64,000 nt of DNA from Candidatus Rokuibacteriota bacterium (GCA_016200085.1 JACQFL010000032.1:1-64000); one strand, 5' to 3'; positions 53,947-61,858 are shown, counted from the stretch's first letter. Numbers and translations are program-made. Notes: generated by a model from the letters alone, not told the origin.

Positions 53947-54023
53947 ATCGAGGAGCGCCACAGCTTTGCCGGGGTGCTCCGAGCGCTGGGGGGTCTGGGG
54001 GGCGCCCGGAGCCCCAGCTTCAA
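53947..54023 (-). repeat. Copy A of a 77-78 bp dispersed intergenic repeat
   Basis: Read on the minus strand this is almost the same as 59751-59828 read on the plus strand: it begins ttgaagctgggg, shares cccccagacccccca and gctcggagc, and ends gtggcgctcctcgat. It lies 19 bases after polX and 13 bases before the next gene. Internal arms ggagc-a/g-cc ... ggcgctcc can pair in RNA. No transposase feature is present. Confidence 0.8.
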
Positions 54024-54036
54024 CTAGAATCGCCGG

Positions 54037-55206
54037 GTGACGTCCGACCTCTCGCTGCGCCGGGCCGCGCTCCGGACCCTGCTCGTGGCCAAGCTCGTGG
54101 GCGGCTGGGGGCTCGGCTGGGACATCCGCTGGCATCTCTTCGTGGGCCGCGACTCCTTCTGGATCCCGCCCCACGTCATGACCTACGCGTCGGTCACCGT
54201 CGTCGCGCTGCTCGCCTTTGCGATGCTCGCGCGCGACACGCTGGTTGCCCGGCGCGGCGCGCCGTCCGCCGGCGCGATCCGGGTGCTCGGTCTCACGGGG
54301 ACGCCGGGCGTCCAGCTGCTGTGGTGGGGGATCGCGGTGACGATCGTGGCCGCCCCCATCGACGATCTCTGGCACCGGCTGTTCGGGATCGACGTCACCC
54401 TCTGGAGCCCGCCGCACCTGCTGGGGATCGCCGGCGCGCAGATCAACACCACGGCGTGCCTGGTGATCGCGACCGAGTGCTGGCCCCGCGGCAACGGGCG
54501 CCGCCGCGTCACGCTCGTGATCGCCGCGGCGTTCCTGCTCGGGCTGTTCGAGGTCGTGGTCGATCCGGGATTCGTCACCGCGTTCCAGTATGGCGGCGTG
54601 TTCTTCTTCACGGTCGCCGTGCTCGGCGGCGCGTGCTTCACCTTCACGCTCGTGCTCGCGGCCCGCGCCATCGACCTGCGCTCGGGGCCGCTGCTCGTCG
54701 CCATCGTCGCCGTCCTCGTGCAGTACTCGATCATCGCGGTTTCGGATGCGGGCTTCGCCGTCTTCCAGCCGGTCCCCGTCATCCAGCAGGCGATCGCGGA
54801 GGATCCGACGTCCGTCATCGCCCTGACCCACGAGATCGGCCGGCGCACCGGCCAGCCGCCCGGCCGCTCGGTCGCCCAGCGTGTCTTCGTGGCCATCGCC
54901 GCGGTGGCCCTCGTCGCCGTCGACGCGCGACGGCGCCCGCGCGCGGCCTCGCTGGCCTTCGGCGCGGCCTTCATCGCCGTCTCGAGCTGGGGCTTCTCCC
55001 GCGCGCCCGCGCTGCGGGGGCTTCTGCCCCACGGCCTGGAGATCCCGTTCGGCGTCGGGCTTGCACTGCTGATGGCGCTCGCGGGGGGCGCGGCCGGTGT
55101 GGCCGTCGCCTCGTGGCTGAGCGAGGTAAGCCGCCCCGGAGCGCCTTCGGCCGCGACGGAAGCGAGCCGCACGGTACGCGCATCAGCGCTCCCGGCCAAG
55201 CGATGA
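54037..55206 (+). CDS. Polytopic membrane protein with a duplicated W-H / PPH motif
   Basis: A 389-residue integral membrane protein with about nine hydrophobic helices and a basic, polar tail. Two similar segments stand out: WDIRWHLFVGRDSFWIPPH (residues ~28-46) and DDLWHRLFGIDVTLWSPPH (residues ~111-129). Both contain D-x-x-W-H, a later G-x-D and a closing PPH. The pattern suggests an internal duplication and a metal- or ligand-binding pair of sites at the membrane surface. I do not recognise the family and give no function. GTG at 54037 lies just downstream of a dispersed repeat. Confidence 0.7.
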   Translation: MTSDLSLRRAALRTLLVAKLVGGWGLGWDIRWHLFVGRDSFWIPPHVMTYASVTVVALLAFAMLARDTLVARRGAPSAGAIRVLGLTGTPGVQLLWWGIAVTIVAAPIDDLWHRLFGIDVTLWSPPHLLGIAGAQINTTACLVIATECWPRGNGRRRVTLVIAAAFLLGLFEVVVDPGFVTAFQYGGVFFFTVAVLGGACFTFTLVLAARAIDLRSGPLLVAIVAVLVQYSIIAVSDAGFAVFQPVPVIQQAIAEDPTSVIALTHEIGRRTGQPPGRSVAQRVFVAIAAVALVAVDARRRPRAASLAFGAAFIAVSSWGFSRAPALRGLLPHGLEIPFGVGLALLMALAGGAAGVAVASWLSEVSRPGAPSAATEASRTVRASALPAKR

Positions 55207-55224
55207 AATCCGTGATCGCGTGAG

Positions 55225-55499
55225 GTGACCAAGCAGGCACTGCGCGAGCGCATCTGGTCGCTGGTGCGCGAGCGCCGCGCCGGGCGCTTTCCCTTCCGGT
55301 GCCGCGCCCAGCTCGTCGCCCCACGCCATCCCGATGACGCTGCACGACGTCCCCCTCGACCTGATCGTCACCCCCGAGCGCGTGGTCCGCCCTTCACGCC
55401 GGCTGGCCAAGCCCAGGGGGTATCCACTGGGAGGAGCTGTCGGAGGCGCAGATCGCCGAGATCCGCGTGCTGCGGCGGCGGCGTGACAACAGGCGCTAG
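55225..55499 (+). pseudogene. Remnant of a 5-formyltetrahydrofolate cyclo-ligase-like gene
   Basis: GTG at 55225 begins TKQALRERIWSLVRERRAGRFPF, the first helix of the 5-FCL/MTHFS-like family. After a frame break and a large deletion, the sequence HDVPLDLIVTPERVVR and, after another break, GIHWEELSEAQIAEIRVLRRRRD matches the family C-terminus. The central ATP-binding part (about 120 residues) is gone. The stop TAG at 55499 touches the end of the convergent vapC gene. No working enzyme is expected. Confidence 0.65.
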
Positions 55500-55918
55500 G
55501 CCGAGTCGCCCACGACGGCGAGTCCGCACGAGCGCGCGGCCGTGCCCAGGGCGGCGTCGTGGGTGGCCATGATGATGTCGCCACCGCTCTGCTCGCGCCA
55601 CAGGAGCGCCGTGGCGAGGTGGATGGCGTCGAGCGTGCCGAGCTCGGTCGGCAACGGATGGGCGGCGCGGGCGAGCACTGGCGCGGTGACTTCCACGACC
55701 TCGATGCTCTCCAGCAGGCGGAAGACGGCCTCGCGTCGCCGCGCCAGCTCCTTGTCCGGGAGGCCCATGCGCAGACGCACACGGTCAAGGGTACGGAGGC
55801 ACTCCGTCTCGACGAGCGCGCTCGCCACTCCTGTCTGGATGGCTGCCCACTCACGGAGTGCGCCGGGCTGGCGCAGCACCTTGCGAAGAAGCACGGACGA
55901 GTCGACGTACGCGATCAC
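55496..55918 (-). CDS. PIN-domain ribonuclease toxin (VapC family)
   Basis: A 140-residue PIN domain. Acidic catalytic residues are present: Asp of YVDSSVLL (~residue 6), Glu of ALVETECLRTL (~residue 38), Asp of LGTLDAIHLATAL (~residue 95), and Asp of ATHDAAL (~residue 120), so it should be a Mg-dependent RNase. GTG at 55918 overlaps the antitoxin stop by four bases (GTGA). It is the toxin of a type II toxin-antitoxin pair. Targets of VapC toxins are usually tRNA or rRNA loops. Confidence 0.88.
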   Translation of the reverse strand: MIAYVDSSVLLRKVLRQPGALREWAAIQTGVASALVETECLRTLDRVRLRMGLPDKELARRREAVFRLLESIEVVEVTAPVLARAAHPLPTELGTLDAIHLATALLWREQSGGDIIMATHDAALGTAARSCGLAVVGDSA

Positions 55919-56178
55919 CGCTCGGACTGTCGCTCCTGGGCGAGGAGGGCCACGACGTCCACCTTGAGCCGAAGCCGCGGCGGCAGCGGCACGCGAGCCA
56001 GCCGGGGCGCTCCCGGTCGGGGCGAGCGCACGGTGAGCGGCCGGCGCTCCCCGTCATAGGGCACGATCCGCGCGATTGCCGTGTTGCGGTCGAGCACGGT
56101 GAGCGTGTGCCCCCGCCGCACCGCGCGGAGATGCTCGCTCAGGCGTGCCTTGAGGTCCGCGATCCGCACCGTATCCAT
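55915..56178 (-). CDS. VapB/Phd-type antitoxin
   Basis: An 87-residue antitoxin. The N-terminal Phd/YefM-type DNA-binding part reads VRIADLKARLSEHLRAVRRGHTLTVLDRNTAIARIVPYD. A disordered, proline- and arginine-rich C-terminus (RSPRPGAPRLARVPLPPRLRLKVDV) would wrap the toxin. ATG at 56178 is preferred over ATG at 56184, because the predicted transcription start coincides with the first and its palindrome covers both. It overlaps the vapC gene by four bases and should repress its own operon with VapC as co-repressor. Confidence 0.85.
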   Translation of the reverse strand: MDTVRIADLKARLSEHLRAVRRGHTLTVLDRNTAIARIVPYDGERRPLTVRSPRPGAPRLARVPLPPRLRLKVDVVALLAQERQSER

Positions 56179-56213
56179 GACCATAATATGGTCATGACTG
56201 GTCACATTGTCAA
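56176..56213 (-). promoter_or_regulatory. VapBC promoter and palindromic operator
   Basis: On the minus strand a perfect -35 TTGACA (56213-56208), a 17-base spacer and a -10 CATATT (56190-56185) put the transcription start within a base or two of the antitoxin ATG at 56178, which predicts a leaderless mRNA. The -10 and the ATG lie inside a perfect inverted repeat, catgaccat-aat-atggtcatg (56176-56196), a natural site for the antitoxin. The region is notably AT-rich for this DNA. Confidence 0.75.
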
Positions 56214-56278
56214 CCCAGGGAGGCGCCGGGACAGGCTCCCACGTCATATGCCGTACCGACCGGCCCCGAAGACCACGC

Positions 56279-56863
56279 TCAGGTCTGGCCGGGTCGAAGC
56301 CACGGGCCCGGCAATGCCGGCGGCCGCCAGGCGAGGACGGCGTCCAGCAGCGCGGGCACGCGCTCCTCGAAGAGGAGGAGCGCGGCGTACTCCGGGCGCA
56401 CGAATCCTTCCCCTACCGCGTGCGCCAGCTGCACCCGCAGGCCGTCGAAGTAGCCGAGGACGTTGAGAACGCCGACGGGCTTGCGATGGATGCCGAGCTG
56501 CGACCACGTCAGCGTCTCCAGGGTCTCCTCGAAGGTGCCGAGGCCGCCGGGGAGCGCGAGGAAGCCGTCGGAGAGCGAGGCCATCCGTGTCTTGCGCTCG
56601 TGCATGCTGCCCACGACGTGCATCGCCGTCACCCCGGGATGCGCCAGCTCGCGGGTGGCGAGCGGGCCGGGGATGACGCCGATGACCTCGCCGCCCGCGG
56701 CGAGCACAGCGTCGGCGAGCACCCCCATCAGCCCGACCGAGCCGCCGCCGTAGACCAGGCCGAGCCGGCGGCGCGCCAGGGCGGCGCCGAGATCGCGCGC
56801 GGTCTCCGCGTACTCGGGGCGGGCGCCCGCCGACGAGCCGCAGAACACGCACAGCCGCGACAT
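56279..56863 (-). CDS. LOG-family protein (cytokinin riboside 5'-monophosphate phosphoribohydrolase type)
   Basis: A 194-residue LOG ('lysine decarboxylase-like') protein: RLCVFCGSSAG, RRLGLVYGGGSVGLMGVLADAVLAAGGEVIGVIP, MHERKTRMASLSDGFLALPGG, and the PGGxGTxxE active-site motif PGGLGTFEE. The arginine of KTRM and the Glu of FEE are the catalytic residues. Such enzymes remove ribose 5-phosphate from nucleotides, giving free bases. ATG at 56863 shares a base with the stop of the DapF-like gene (TGATG). It is last of a four-gene overlapping operon, so its substrate may belong to that pathway. Confidence 0.92.
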   Translation of the reverse strand: MSRLCVFCGSSAGARPEYAETARDLGAALARRRLGLVYGGGSVGLMGVLADAVLAAGGEVIGVIPGPLATRELAHPGVTAMHVVGSMHERKTRMASLSDGFLALPGGLGTFEETLETLTWSQLGIHRKPVGVLNVLGYFDGLRVQLAHAVGEGFVRPEYAALLLFEERVPALLDAVLAWRPPALPGPWLRPGQT

Positions 56864-57738
56864 CAGCCCCGCGGAGCCACGTAGGCCTCGAAGAACTCGC
56901 GGGTGAGCGTCCCCGTGCAGACCTCCTCGACCGGGCCTTCGAGCCGGAGCGACCAGTCGGGCCGCACGTGGATGGCCAGCTCGCCGCCCGGCATCGTCAC
57001 CGTGACACGTCCGTGCTCGCAGCGCCCGGTCCTCACCGCGGCGGAGGCCGCGCCGCAGGACGACGAGCCCGAGGCCAGCGTGAAGCCGGCTCCGCGCTCC
57101 CAGATCCGGATCTCGATGGCGTCGCGGCCGAGCGCGCGCGCGAACTGGACGTTGGTGCGGTTGGGGAACGCGGCGTGGGTCTCGATCAGCGGGCCGAGGC
57201 GCCGGGTCTCGCCGTCGTCCAGCCGGTCGACGAAGACCACGCAGTGCGGGTTGCCGACCGACACGACCGTCGCCCGCACCTCGGTGCCGTCGGGCAAGCG
57301 CAGCGGCTCGTCGACGACCTGGCGGTCGGGGCCGGTCATCGGGATCTCGGGCGCGCGGAAGGTCGCGCGGCCCATCTCGACGGTGACGAAGTTCACGTGG
57401 CCCTCGCGCACCGCGCACTGGCACTCCACGATCCCGCCCAGGGTCTCGACGGTGAACGTCGGGCTCTTCGCGTGGCCGTGATCCCAGAGGTACTTGGCAA
57501 AGATGCGCAGGCCGTTCCCGGACTTCTCCGCCTCGCTGCCGTCGGGGTTGAAGATGCGCACGCCGAAGTCCGCACGGGTGCTCCGGTGGAAGAGCAGGAT
57601 GCCGTCGGAGCCGACCCCCCAGTTGCGATCACAGATCTTCACGATGGCGGGCACGGAGAGCGTCCGCCCCTTCAGATCCCCCTCGTCGACGACGAGGTAG
57701 TCGTTGCCGAGGCCGTGGCCCTTGGCGAACGGGATCAT
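56863..57738 (-). CDS. dapF: Diaminopimelate epimerase-like protein with Ser/Ser in place of the catalytic cysteines
   Basis: A 291-residue DapF-fold protein: FAKGHGLGNDYLVVDE, FNPDGSEAEKSGNGLRIFAKYLW, VSVGNPHCVVFVD, FPNRTNVQFA, and ERGAGFTLASGSSSCGAASAA. In true DapF the two active-site cysteines lie in CGNGxR and ACGTGACA. Here both are Ser (KSGNG and ASGSSS), while the substrate-contacting Asn, Glu and Arg residues are kept. It may therefore be an epimerase or isomerase of altered chemistry rather than lysine biosynthesis. It overlaps its neighbours by 1-4 bases inside a sugar-like operon. ATG at 57738. Confidence 0.8.
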   Translation of the reverse strand: MIPFAKGHGLGNDYLVVDEGDLKGRTLSVPAIVKICDRNWGVGSDGILLFHRSTRADFGVRIFNPDGSEAEKSGNGLRIFAKYLWDHGHAKSPTFTVETLGGIVECQCAVREGHVNFVTVEMGRATFRAPEIPMTGPDRQVVDEPLRLPDGTEVRATVVSVGNPHCVVFVDRLDDGETRRLGPLIETHAAFPNRTNVQFARALGRDAIEIRIWERGAGFTLASGSSSCGAASAAVRTGRCEHGRVTVTMPGGELAIHVRPDWSLRLEGPVEEVCTGTLTREFFEAYVAPRG

Positions 57739-58895
57739 CGCGCCAGCTCCACGCGGCGGCCGGTGGCCGCCGAGAGATAGCCCGCGTAGATGACCTCGAC
57801 CACCTCGCGCGCGAGGGCGCCGCCGGAGAGCGGCTCGCGCCGCGCCTGGATGGCGTCGACGAAGTCTTCCAATTCTTGGGGATAGCCGCGCATCCAGTCC
57901 TCCTCGGGGCTCGGGAACTGCCAGCCCGCGGTGGTTTCGACCTTCTCGGTGATGTACTCGTCGCCCCACACGCCGGCGTCCGGCGCGTAGACCTGCACGG
58001 CGTTGTTGGGGTTGATGTTGGCCTGCACCACGCCGTTGGTCATGTAGGCCGTGACCGTGTTGCGCACGCCTCCCAGGGTGACGTCGTTGGCGTGCACGGT
58101 GGCGCGCGTGCCGTCCTCGAAGGTGATGATGGCCACGGACCAGTCTTCCACGTCCTCCGCCGACGTGCGCGTGTAACGCCGCGCCCTGGCCACGGCGGGC
58201 AGCTTGGTGATCGTGGCCACGTCCGCGAGCACGGAGCGCGCCCGGATGGGGCGGCCGCCCCGCAGTGTGCCCTCGAAGTGCTTGAGCTGGAGCACGACGC
58301 CGACGGGGTGCGAGCCCATGCGCAGCAGCGCGCCGCCGCCCGCGCTCTTCCAGTGCCGGGCGTACGCCGCGTGCGAGCCGGAGTGGCTCTCCTCGGCTCG
58401 CAGCTCCATGACCGTGCCGCCGCCGGCCTGCATCAGCCGCCGCAGCTTGGCCACCGGCGGCGCGTACACGAAGTCCTCGGCGTAGCACAGCGTGACCCCG
58501 GCCCTGGCGACCGCCTCCAGCACCGCATCCGCGCTGCGCAGCGCCTCGGCGAGCATCCTCTCGCGCGGCACGCTCGCCTCGCCGAAGAAGCCCGTGAGCG
58601 GCTTCTCGACGATCACGTGCTTGCCCGCGCGCGCCGCCGCGATGGCGATCTCGGGATGCGCGTCGGTCGTCGCGCACACGTCGACGACGTCGACGTCGGG
58701 CGACTCGACGAGCGCGCGGTGATCGGTGAAGACGCGCGGGATCTCGAACTTTCGCGCGAAGGCCTCCGCCTGCTCCCTGGTGCGGGCGCAGGCGGCGGCC
58801 AGCTCCACCTTGACCCCGCGCAGCGGCCGGTAATTCACCGCGTGCAGGTCGGCGGCGAAGCGCGCCCCGACGATCCCGACGCGCAGCGGCGTCAT
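57735..58895 (-). CDS. Gfo/Idh/MocA-family oxidoreductase
   Basis: A 386-residue NAD(P)-dependent oxidoreductase of the Gfo/Idh/MocA type. The N-terminal Rossmann fold starts VGIVGARFAADLHAVNY, with VDVCATTDAHPEIAIAAARAGKHVIVEKPL carrying the family EKP lysine. The C-terminal beta-sheet domain includes GGGALLRMGSHPVGVVLQL, the place of the catalytic D/H-x3-H motif (GSHPVGV). Typical reactions are oxidation of sugars or inositol at one hydroxyl. ATG at 58895 overlaps the upstream GT2 stop by four bases. Its substrate is unknown. Confidence 0.9.
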   Translation of the reverse strand: MTPLRVGIVGARFAADLHAVNYRPLRGVKVELAAACARTREQAEAFARKFEIPRVFTDHRALVESPDVDVVDVCATTDAHPEIAIAAARAGKHVIVEKPLTGFFGEASVPRERMLAEALRSADAVLEAVARAGVTLCYAEDFVYAPPVAKLRRLMQAGGGTVMELRAEESHSGSHAAYARHWKSAGGGALLRMGSHPVGVVLQLKHFEGTLRGGRPIRARSVLADVATITKLPAVARARRYTRTSAEDVEDWSVAIITFEDGTRATVHANDVTLGGVRNTVTAYMTNGVVQANINPNNAVQVYAPDAGVWGDEYITEKVETTAGWQFPSPEEDWMRGYPQELEDFVDAIQARREPLSGGALAREVVEVIYAGYLSAATGRRVELAR

Positions 58896-59725
58896 CGATC
58901 GCCGTCCGGGCGCGGCCCGCCGGGCGCGAGGAGCTTGGCGCTCACCCACTCCCGCACACGCCGGCCGCACGAGCGCGCGTCGGCCGGCAGCCGGTGCTGC
59001 CATTTCCTCGCGAACCGCTCGACGGCAGCGGCTCGCATCGCCAGGTCTGCCGCCTCGCGCGCGGGGTCGCGCGCGAAGTCGCGCGTGCGCGTGCCGCCGC
59101 CCCGGTGCACGAACGGCGCGCGCACGACCACGCACTTGAGCCCGCGCTCGCGGACGGCCAGCGAGAGATCGCGGTCGTGGCCGTGGTAGAAGCCGTAGCC
59201 CTCGTCGAAGCCGCCGATCTCCTCCATGAGCGCGCGCCTGAGGCACAGGCACACCGAGTCCACGAACGCCACCTCCTCCCACGGGCTGCGCACGCTCGGC
59301 CCCTCGGCCAGGCTGTGGACGATGGTCCGCCCGACGCTGGCGCCGTCACGCCGCAGTCGCTTGGCGCCGTAGAGCCCGGCCAGCCCCACCCTCGGGGCGT
59401 CGAGCGCGGCGAGCAGCCGCGTGAGCCCGTGGGCGTCCACCATCTCCGTGTCGTTGTGCAGGAAGCAGAGGGTCTCGGTCTCGGCCAGCCGCCAGGCGCG
59501 GTTCAGCGCCGCGATCACCGGGCCGTTGTCCGGATTCCGCTCGAACCGGAGCGGGAACGCGTAGGGGAAGTTGCCGAAGAACCGCGGCGTGGCGTCGGTG
59601 GAGCCGTTGTCCAGCACCACGAGGGCGAAGGGCTCGCGCGCGGCGCGCAGGCTCTCGAGGCAGGCGCGGGTGAGCTCGAGCCCGTCGTGCACGACCATCA
59701 CGAGCGTCACGCGGGGGGCCGTCAC
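58892..59725 (-). CDS. GT2-family glycosyltransferase
   Basis: A 277-residue GT-A glycosyltransferase of family 2: RVTLVMVVHDGLELTRACLESL, VVLDNGSTDATPRFF (nucleotide-binding), FLHNDTEMVD (the DxD-type motif as NDTE), and GGFDEGYGFYHGHDRDLSLAVRERGLKCV, which contains the ED-like catalytic acid (HDRD). GTG at 59725. It has no membrane helices, so it acts on a soluble or lipid-linked acceptor at the cytoplasmic face. It starts an operon with MocA, DapF-like and LOG genes. Rhamnosyl- or hexosyl-transfer to a surface glycan or a small molecule is possible. Confidence 0.88.
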   Translation of the reverse strand: MTAPRVTLVMVVHDGLELTRACLESLRAAREPFALVVLDNGSTDATPRFFGNFPYAFPLRFERNPDNGPVIAALNRAWRLAETETLCFLHNDTEMVDAHGLTRLLAALDAPRVGLAGLYGAKRLRRDGASVGRTIVHSLAEGPSVRSPWEEVAFVDSVCLCLRRALMEEIGGFDEGYGFYHGHDRDLSLAVRERGLKCVVVRAPFVHRGGGTRTRDFARDPAREAADLAMRAAAVERFARKWQHRLPADARSCGRRVREWVSAKLLAPGGPRPDGDR

Positions 59726-59750
59726 GCCCCGGCCACCCGGCTCAATCTGG

Positions 59751-59828
59751 TTGAAGCTGGGGGCCCCGACATGGCCCCCAGACCCCCCACGCTCGGAGCG
59801 CCCCGGGAAACCCGTGGCGCTCCTCGAT
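59751..59828 (+). repeat. Copy B of a 77-78 bp dispersed intergenic repeat
   Basis: This copy reads ttgaagctgggggccccg ... tggcgctcctcgat and matches the reverse complement of 53947-54023 over its length with a few substitutions. Internal arms tgggggcc/ggccccca and ggagcgcc/ggcgctcc form two stem-loops. It fills most of the gap between the GT2 start (59725) and the citrate synthase stop (59843). It may be a processing or termination signal for the citrate synthase transcript. Confidence 0.8.
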
Positions 59829-59842
59829 GCCGCGACACGCCG

Positions 59843-60973
59843 CTAGCGTTGGTCGATGGGCTTGTACTGCTCGCGCGTGGGGCCCGTGTACTCGGCGCGC
59901 GGCCGGATCAGCCGGTTGTTGCCGTGCTGCTCCATGACGTGGGCGGCCCAGCCCGACACCCGGCTCATCGCGAAGATGGGCGTGAACTGGTCGATCGGAA
60001 TGCCCATGGTCTTGTAGCCGGCCCCGGAGAACAGGTCCACGTTGGGGAAGATCTTCTTCTGCTCGCCCACCACGCGGTTGATGGTCTCGATGATCTGCAC
60101 GGAGGAGGTATCGCCCGCCTCCTGGCCGAGCTCGAGAGCCATGCGGCGCAGGTGCTTGGCCCGCGGGTCCTCGACGCGATAGACGCGGTGGCCGAAGCCC
60201 ATGATGCGGGCGCCCGGCTGGGCAAGGAAGTTCTTGACCCACGCATCCGCCCGCTCGGGCTTGCCGATCTTTTCGACCATCAGCATGACCTGCTCGTTGG
60301 CGCCGCCGTGCAGCGGCCCCTTGAGCGCGCCGATCGCCGAGACGATGCAGGAGTGCAGGTCGGCCAGCGTGCCCGCGGTGACGCGGGCAGCGAAGGTGGA
60401 GGCGTTGAACTCGTGATCGGCATGCAGGATGAGCGCGACGTCGAAGGTCTTGACGGCCAGGGGCGTCGGCTTCTTGCCGGTGAGCATGGTCAGGAAGTTG
60501 GCGGCCAGGCTCAGCCGGGGATTCGGCGCCACCACCGGCTTGCCGCGGCGGATGCGCTCCCAGGCCGCCACCAGCGTCGGCATCTGCGCCGTCAGCCGGA
60601 TGGTCTTGCGCAGCTCGGCCTCGTGCGAGAGGTTGCCGGCGTCGGGATCGAAGGCCGACAGCGCGGAGACGCCGGTGCGCAGTACCTCCATCGGCGTGGC
60701 CTTCTTCGGCAGCTGGCGCAGCATGGTGATGATCTTCGGCGGGAGCTTGCGATTGGCGGTCGAGGCAAGCGCCTTGACGTGGGCCTCCAGCTCCTTCCGG
60801 GTCGGCAGCCGGCCGTACCAGAGCAGGGAGCAGACCTCCTCGAAGGTGGAGCGCGCGACGAGATCGTTGACGTCGTACCCGCGATAGAGGAGGCGGCCCT
60901 CGTGGCCGTCGATGAAGCAGATGTCCGAGGTCGAGACGACGATGTCCTCGAGGCCGGCCTTCATCACGCTCAT
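59843..60973 (-). CDS. gltA: Citrate synthase
   Basis: A 376-residue citrate synthase, first step of the tricarboxylic acid cycle. Catalytic residues are visible: His of LHADHEFNASTF with GPLHGGANE (oxaloacetate/acetyl-CoA site), His of MGFGHRVYR, and the Asp of FPNVDLFSGAGYK. The short, Gram-positive-like/archaeal type I form is suggested by its length and absence of the NADH-inhibition N-terminal domain. ATG at 60973 follows GAGGAG. It is divergent from the methyltransferase (45 bases). A 2-methylcitrate synthase role is possible but not indicated. Confidence 0.93.
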   Translation of the reverse strand: MSVMKAGLEDIVVSTSDICFIDGHEGRLLYRGYDVNDLVARSTFEEVCSLLWYGRLPTRKELEAHVKALASTANRKLPPKIITMLRQLPKKATPMEVLRTGVSALSAFDPDAGNLSHEAELRKTIRLTAQMPTLVAAWERIRRGKPVVAPNPRLSLAANFLTMLTGKKPTPLAVKTFDVALILHADHEFNASTFAARVTAGTLADLHSCIVSAIGALKGPLHGGANEQVMLMVEKIGKPERADAWVKNFLAQPGARIMGFGHRVYRVEDPRAKHLRRMALELGQEAGDTSSVQIIETINRVVGEQKKIFPNVDLFSGAGYKTMGIPIDQFTPIFAMSRVSGWAAHVMEQHGNNRLIRPRAEYTGPTREQYKPIDQR

Positions 60974-61018
60974 GGGGCTCCTCTTATCGGGGAACGCTGA
61001 GAAACGCCTGCTTTTATC

Positions 61019-61858
61019 ATGGATCGGGCCATGCCTTCAACACGGGTCGTCGACTTCTACGACCGCCACCCCATCGACGAGGGCCAGATCCTGGACGCCC
61101 TGCGCCGGCGCGGCGTGGAGCCCGCCCAGGCGCGCCCGGACGACCTCTTCGACCTCGACCAGGACCACTACGGCGGCCCGGCGGCCGTCCAGGCGCTCGC
61201 CCGGCGCGCCGCCGTCGGGCCGGCCTCTCGCGTGCTGGACGTCTGCGCCGGGCTCGCCGGCCCCGCGCGCTTCCTGGCGGCGACCATCGGCTGCCGCGTG
61301 GTCGGCCTCGAGCTGCACCCGGGCCGCGCGGCCGCGGCGCGCAGGCTCACGAGGCTGGTCGGGCTCGAGAAGCAGGTCGCCGTGACGCAGGGGGATGCGA
61401 CCGCCCTGCCCTTCGGCGCCGGGGCCTTCGATGCCTGCATCAGCGAGGAAGGCCTGCTCCACGTGCCCGACAAGGCCGCCGTCCTCGCCGAGTGCCATCG
61501 CGTGCTGCGGCCGGGCGGCCGCCTGGCCTTCACCGACTGGGTCGCCCTGCCCCGCCTGGCCGACCGGGAGCGCACCCGGCTGTGGGAGTGGATGGCCGCC
61601 ACGACGCTGCAGACGTCCGACGGCTACCGCGCGCGGCTCGGCCGCGCCGGCTTCGGCGCCATCGCGGTCGAGGACCTCTCGCACGAGTGGCGCCCGGTCC
61701 TGGCCGCACGCCTGCAGATGTACCGCGCGCTGGCGCCGGCCACCATCGCGCGCTTCGGCGAGCGGTGGCACCGGGAGTACACCGACGTGTACGCGTTCTT
61801 CGTGGCCCTGGTGGAGGCGGGCAAGCTGGGCGGCGCGCGCTTCAGCGCCACGCGGTGA
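61019..61858 (+). CDS. Class I SAM-dependent methyltransferase
   Basis: A 279-residue Rossmann-fold methyltransferase. The N-terminal VVDFYDRHPIDEGQILDAL is the lead of dimethylglycine/sarcosine-type methyltransferases. Motif I is VLDVCAGLAGPARFLA (degenerate GxGxG), motif II is VVGLELHPG, and motif IV is DACISEEGLLHVPDKAAVL. RPGGRLAFTDWV follows. ATG at 61019 was chosen; ATG at 61031 is an alternative. The tail has no extra domain. The methyl acceptor is unknown, but a glycine-betaine-type or small-molecule role is plausible. Confidence 0.85.
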   Translation: MDRAMPSTRVVDFYDRHPIDEGQILDALRRRGVEPAQARPDDLFDLDQDHYGGPAAVQALARRAAVGPASRVLDVCAGLAGPARFLAATIGCRVVGLELHPGRAAAARRLTRLVGLEKQVAVTQGDATALPFGAGAFDACISEEGLLHVPDKAAVLAECHRVLRPGGRLAFTDWVALPRLADRERTRLWEWMAATTLQTSDGYRARLGRAGFGAIAVEDLSHEWRPVLAARLQMYRALAPATIARFGERWHREYTDVYAFFVALVEAGKLGGARFSATR

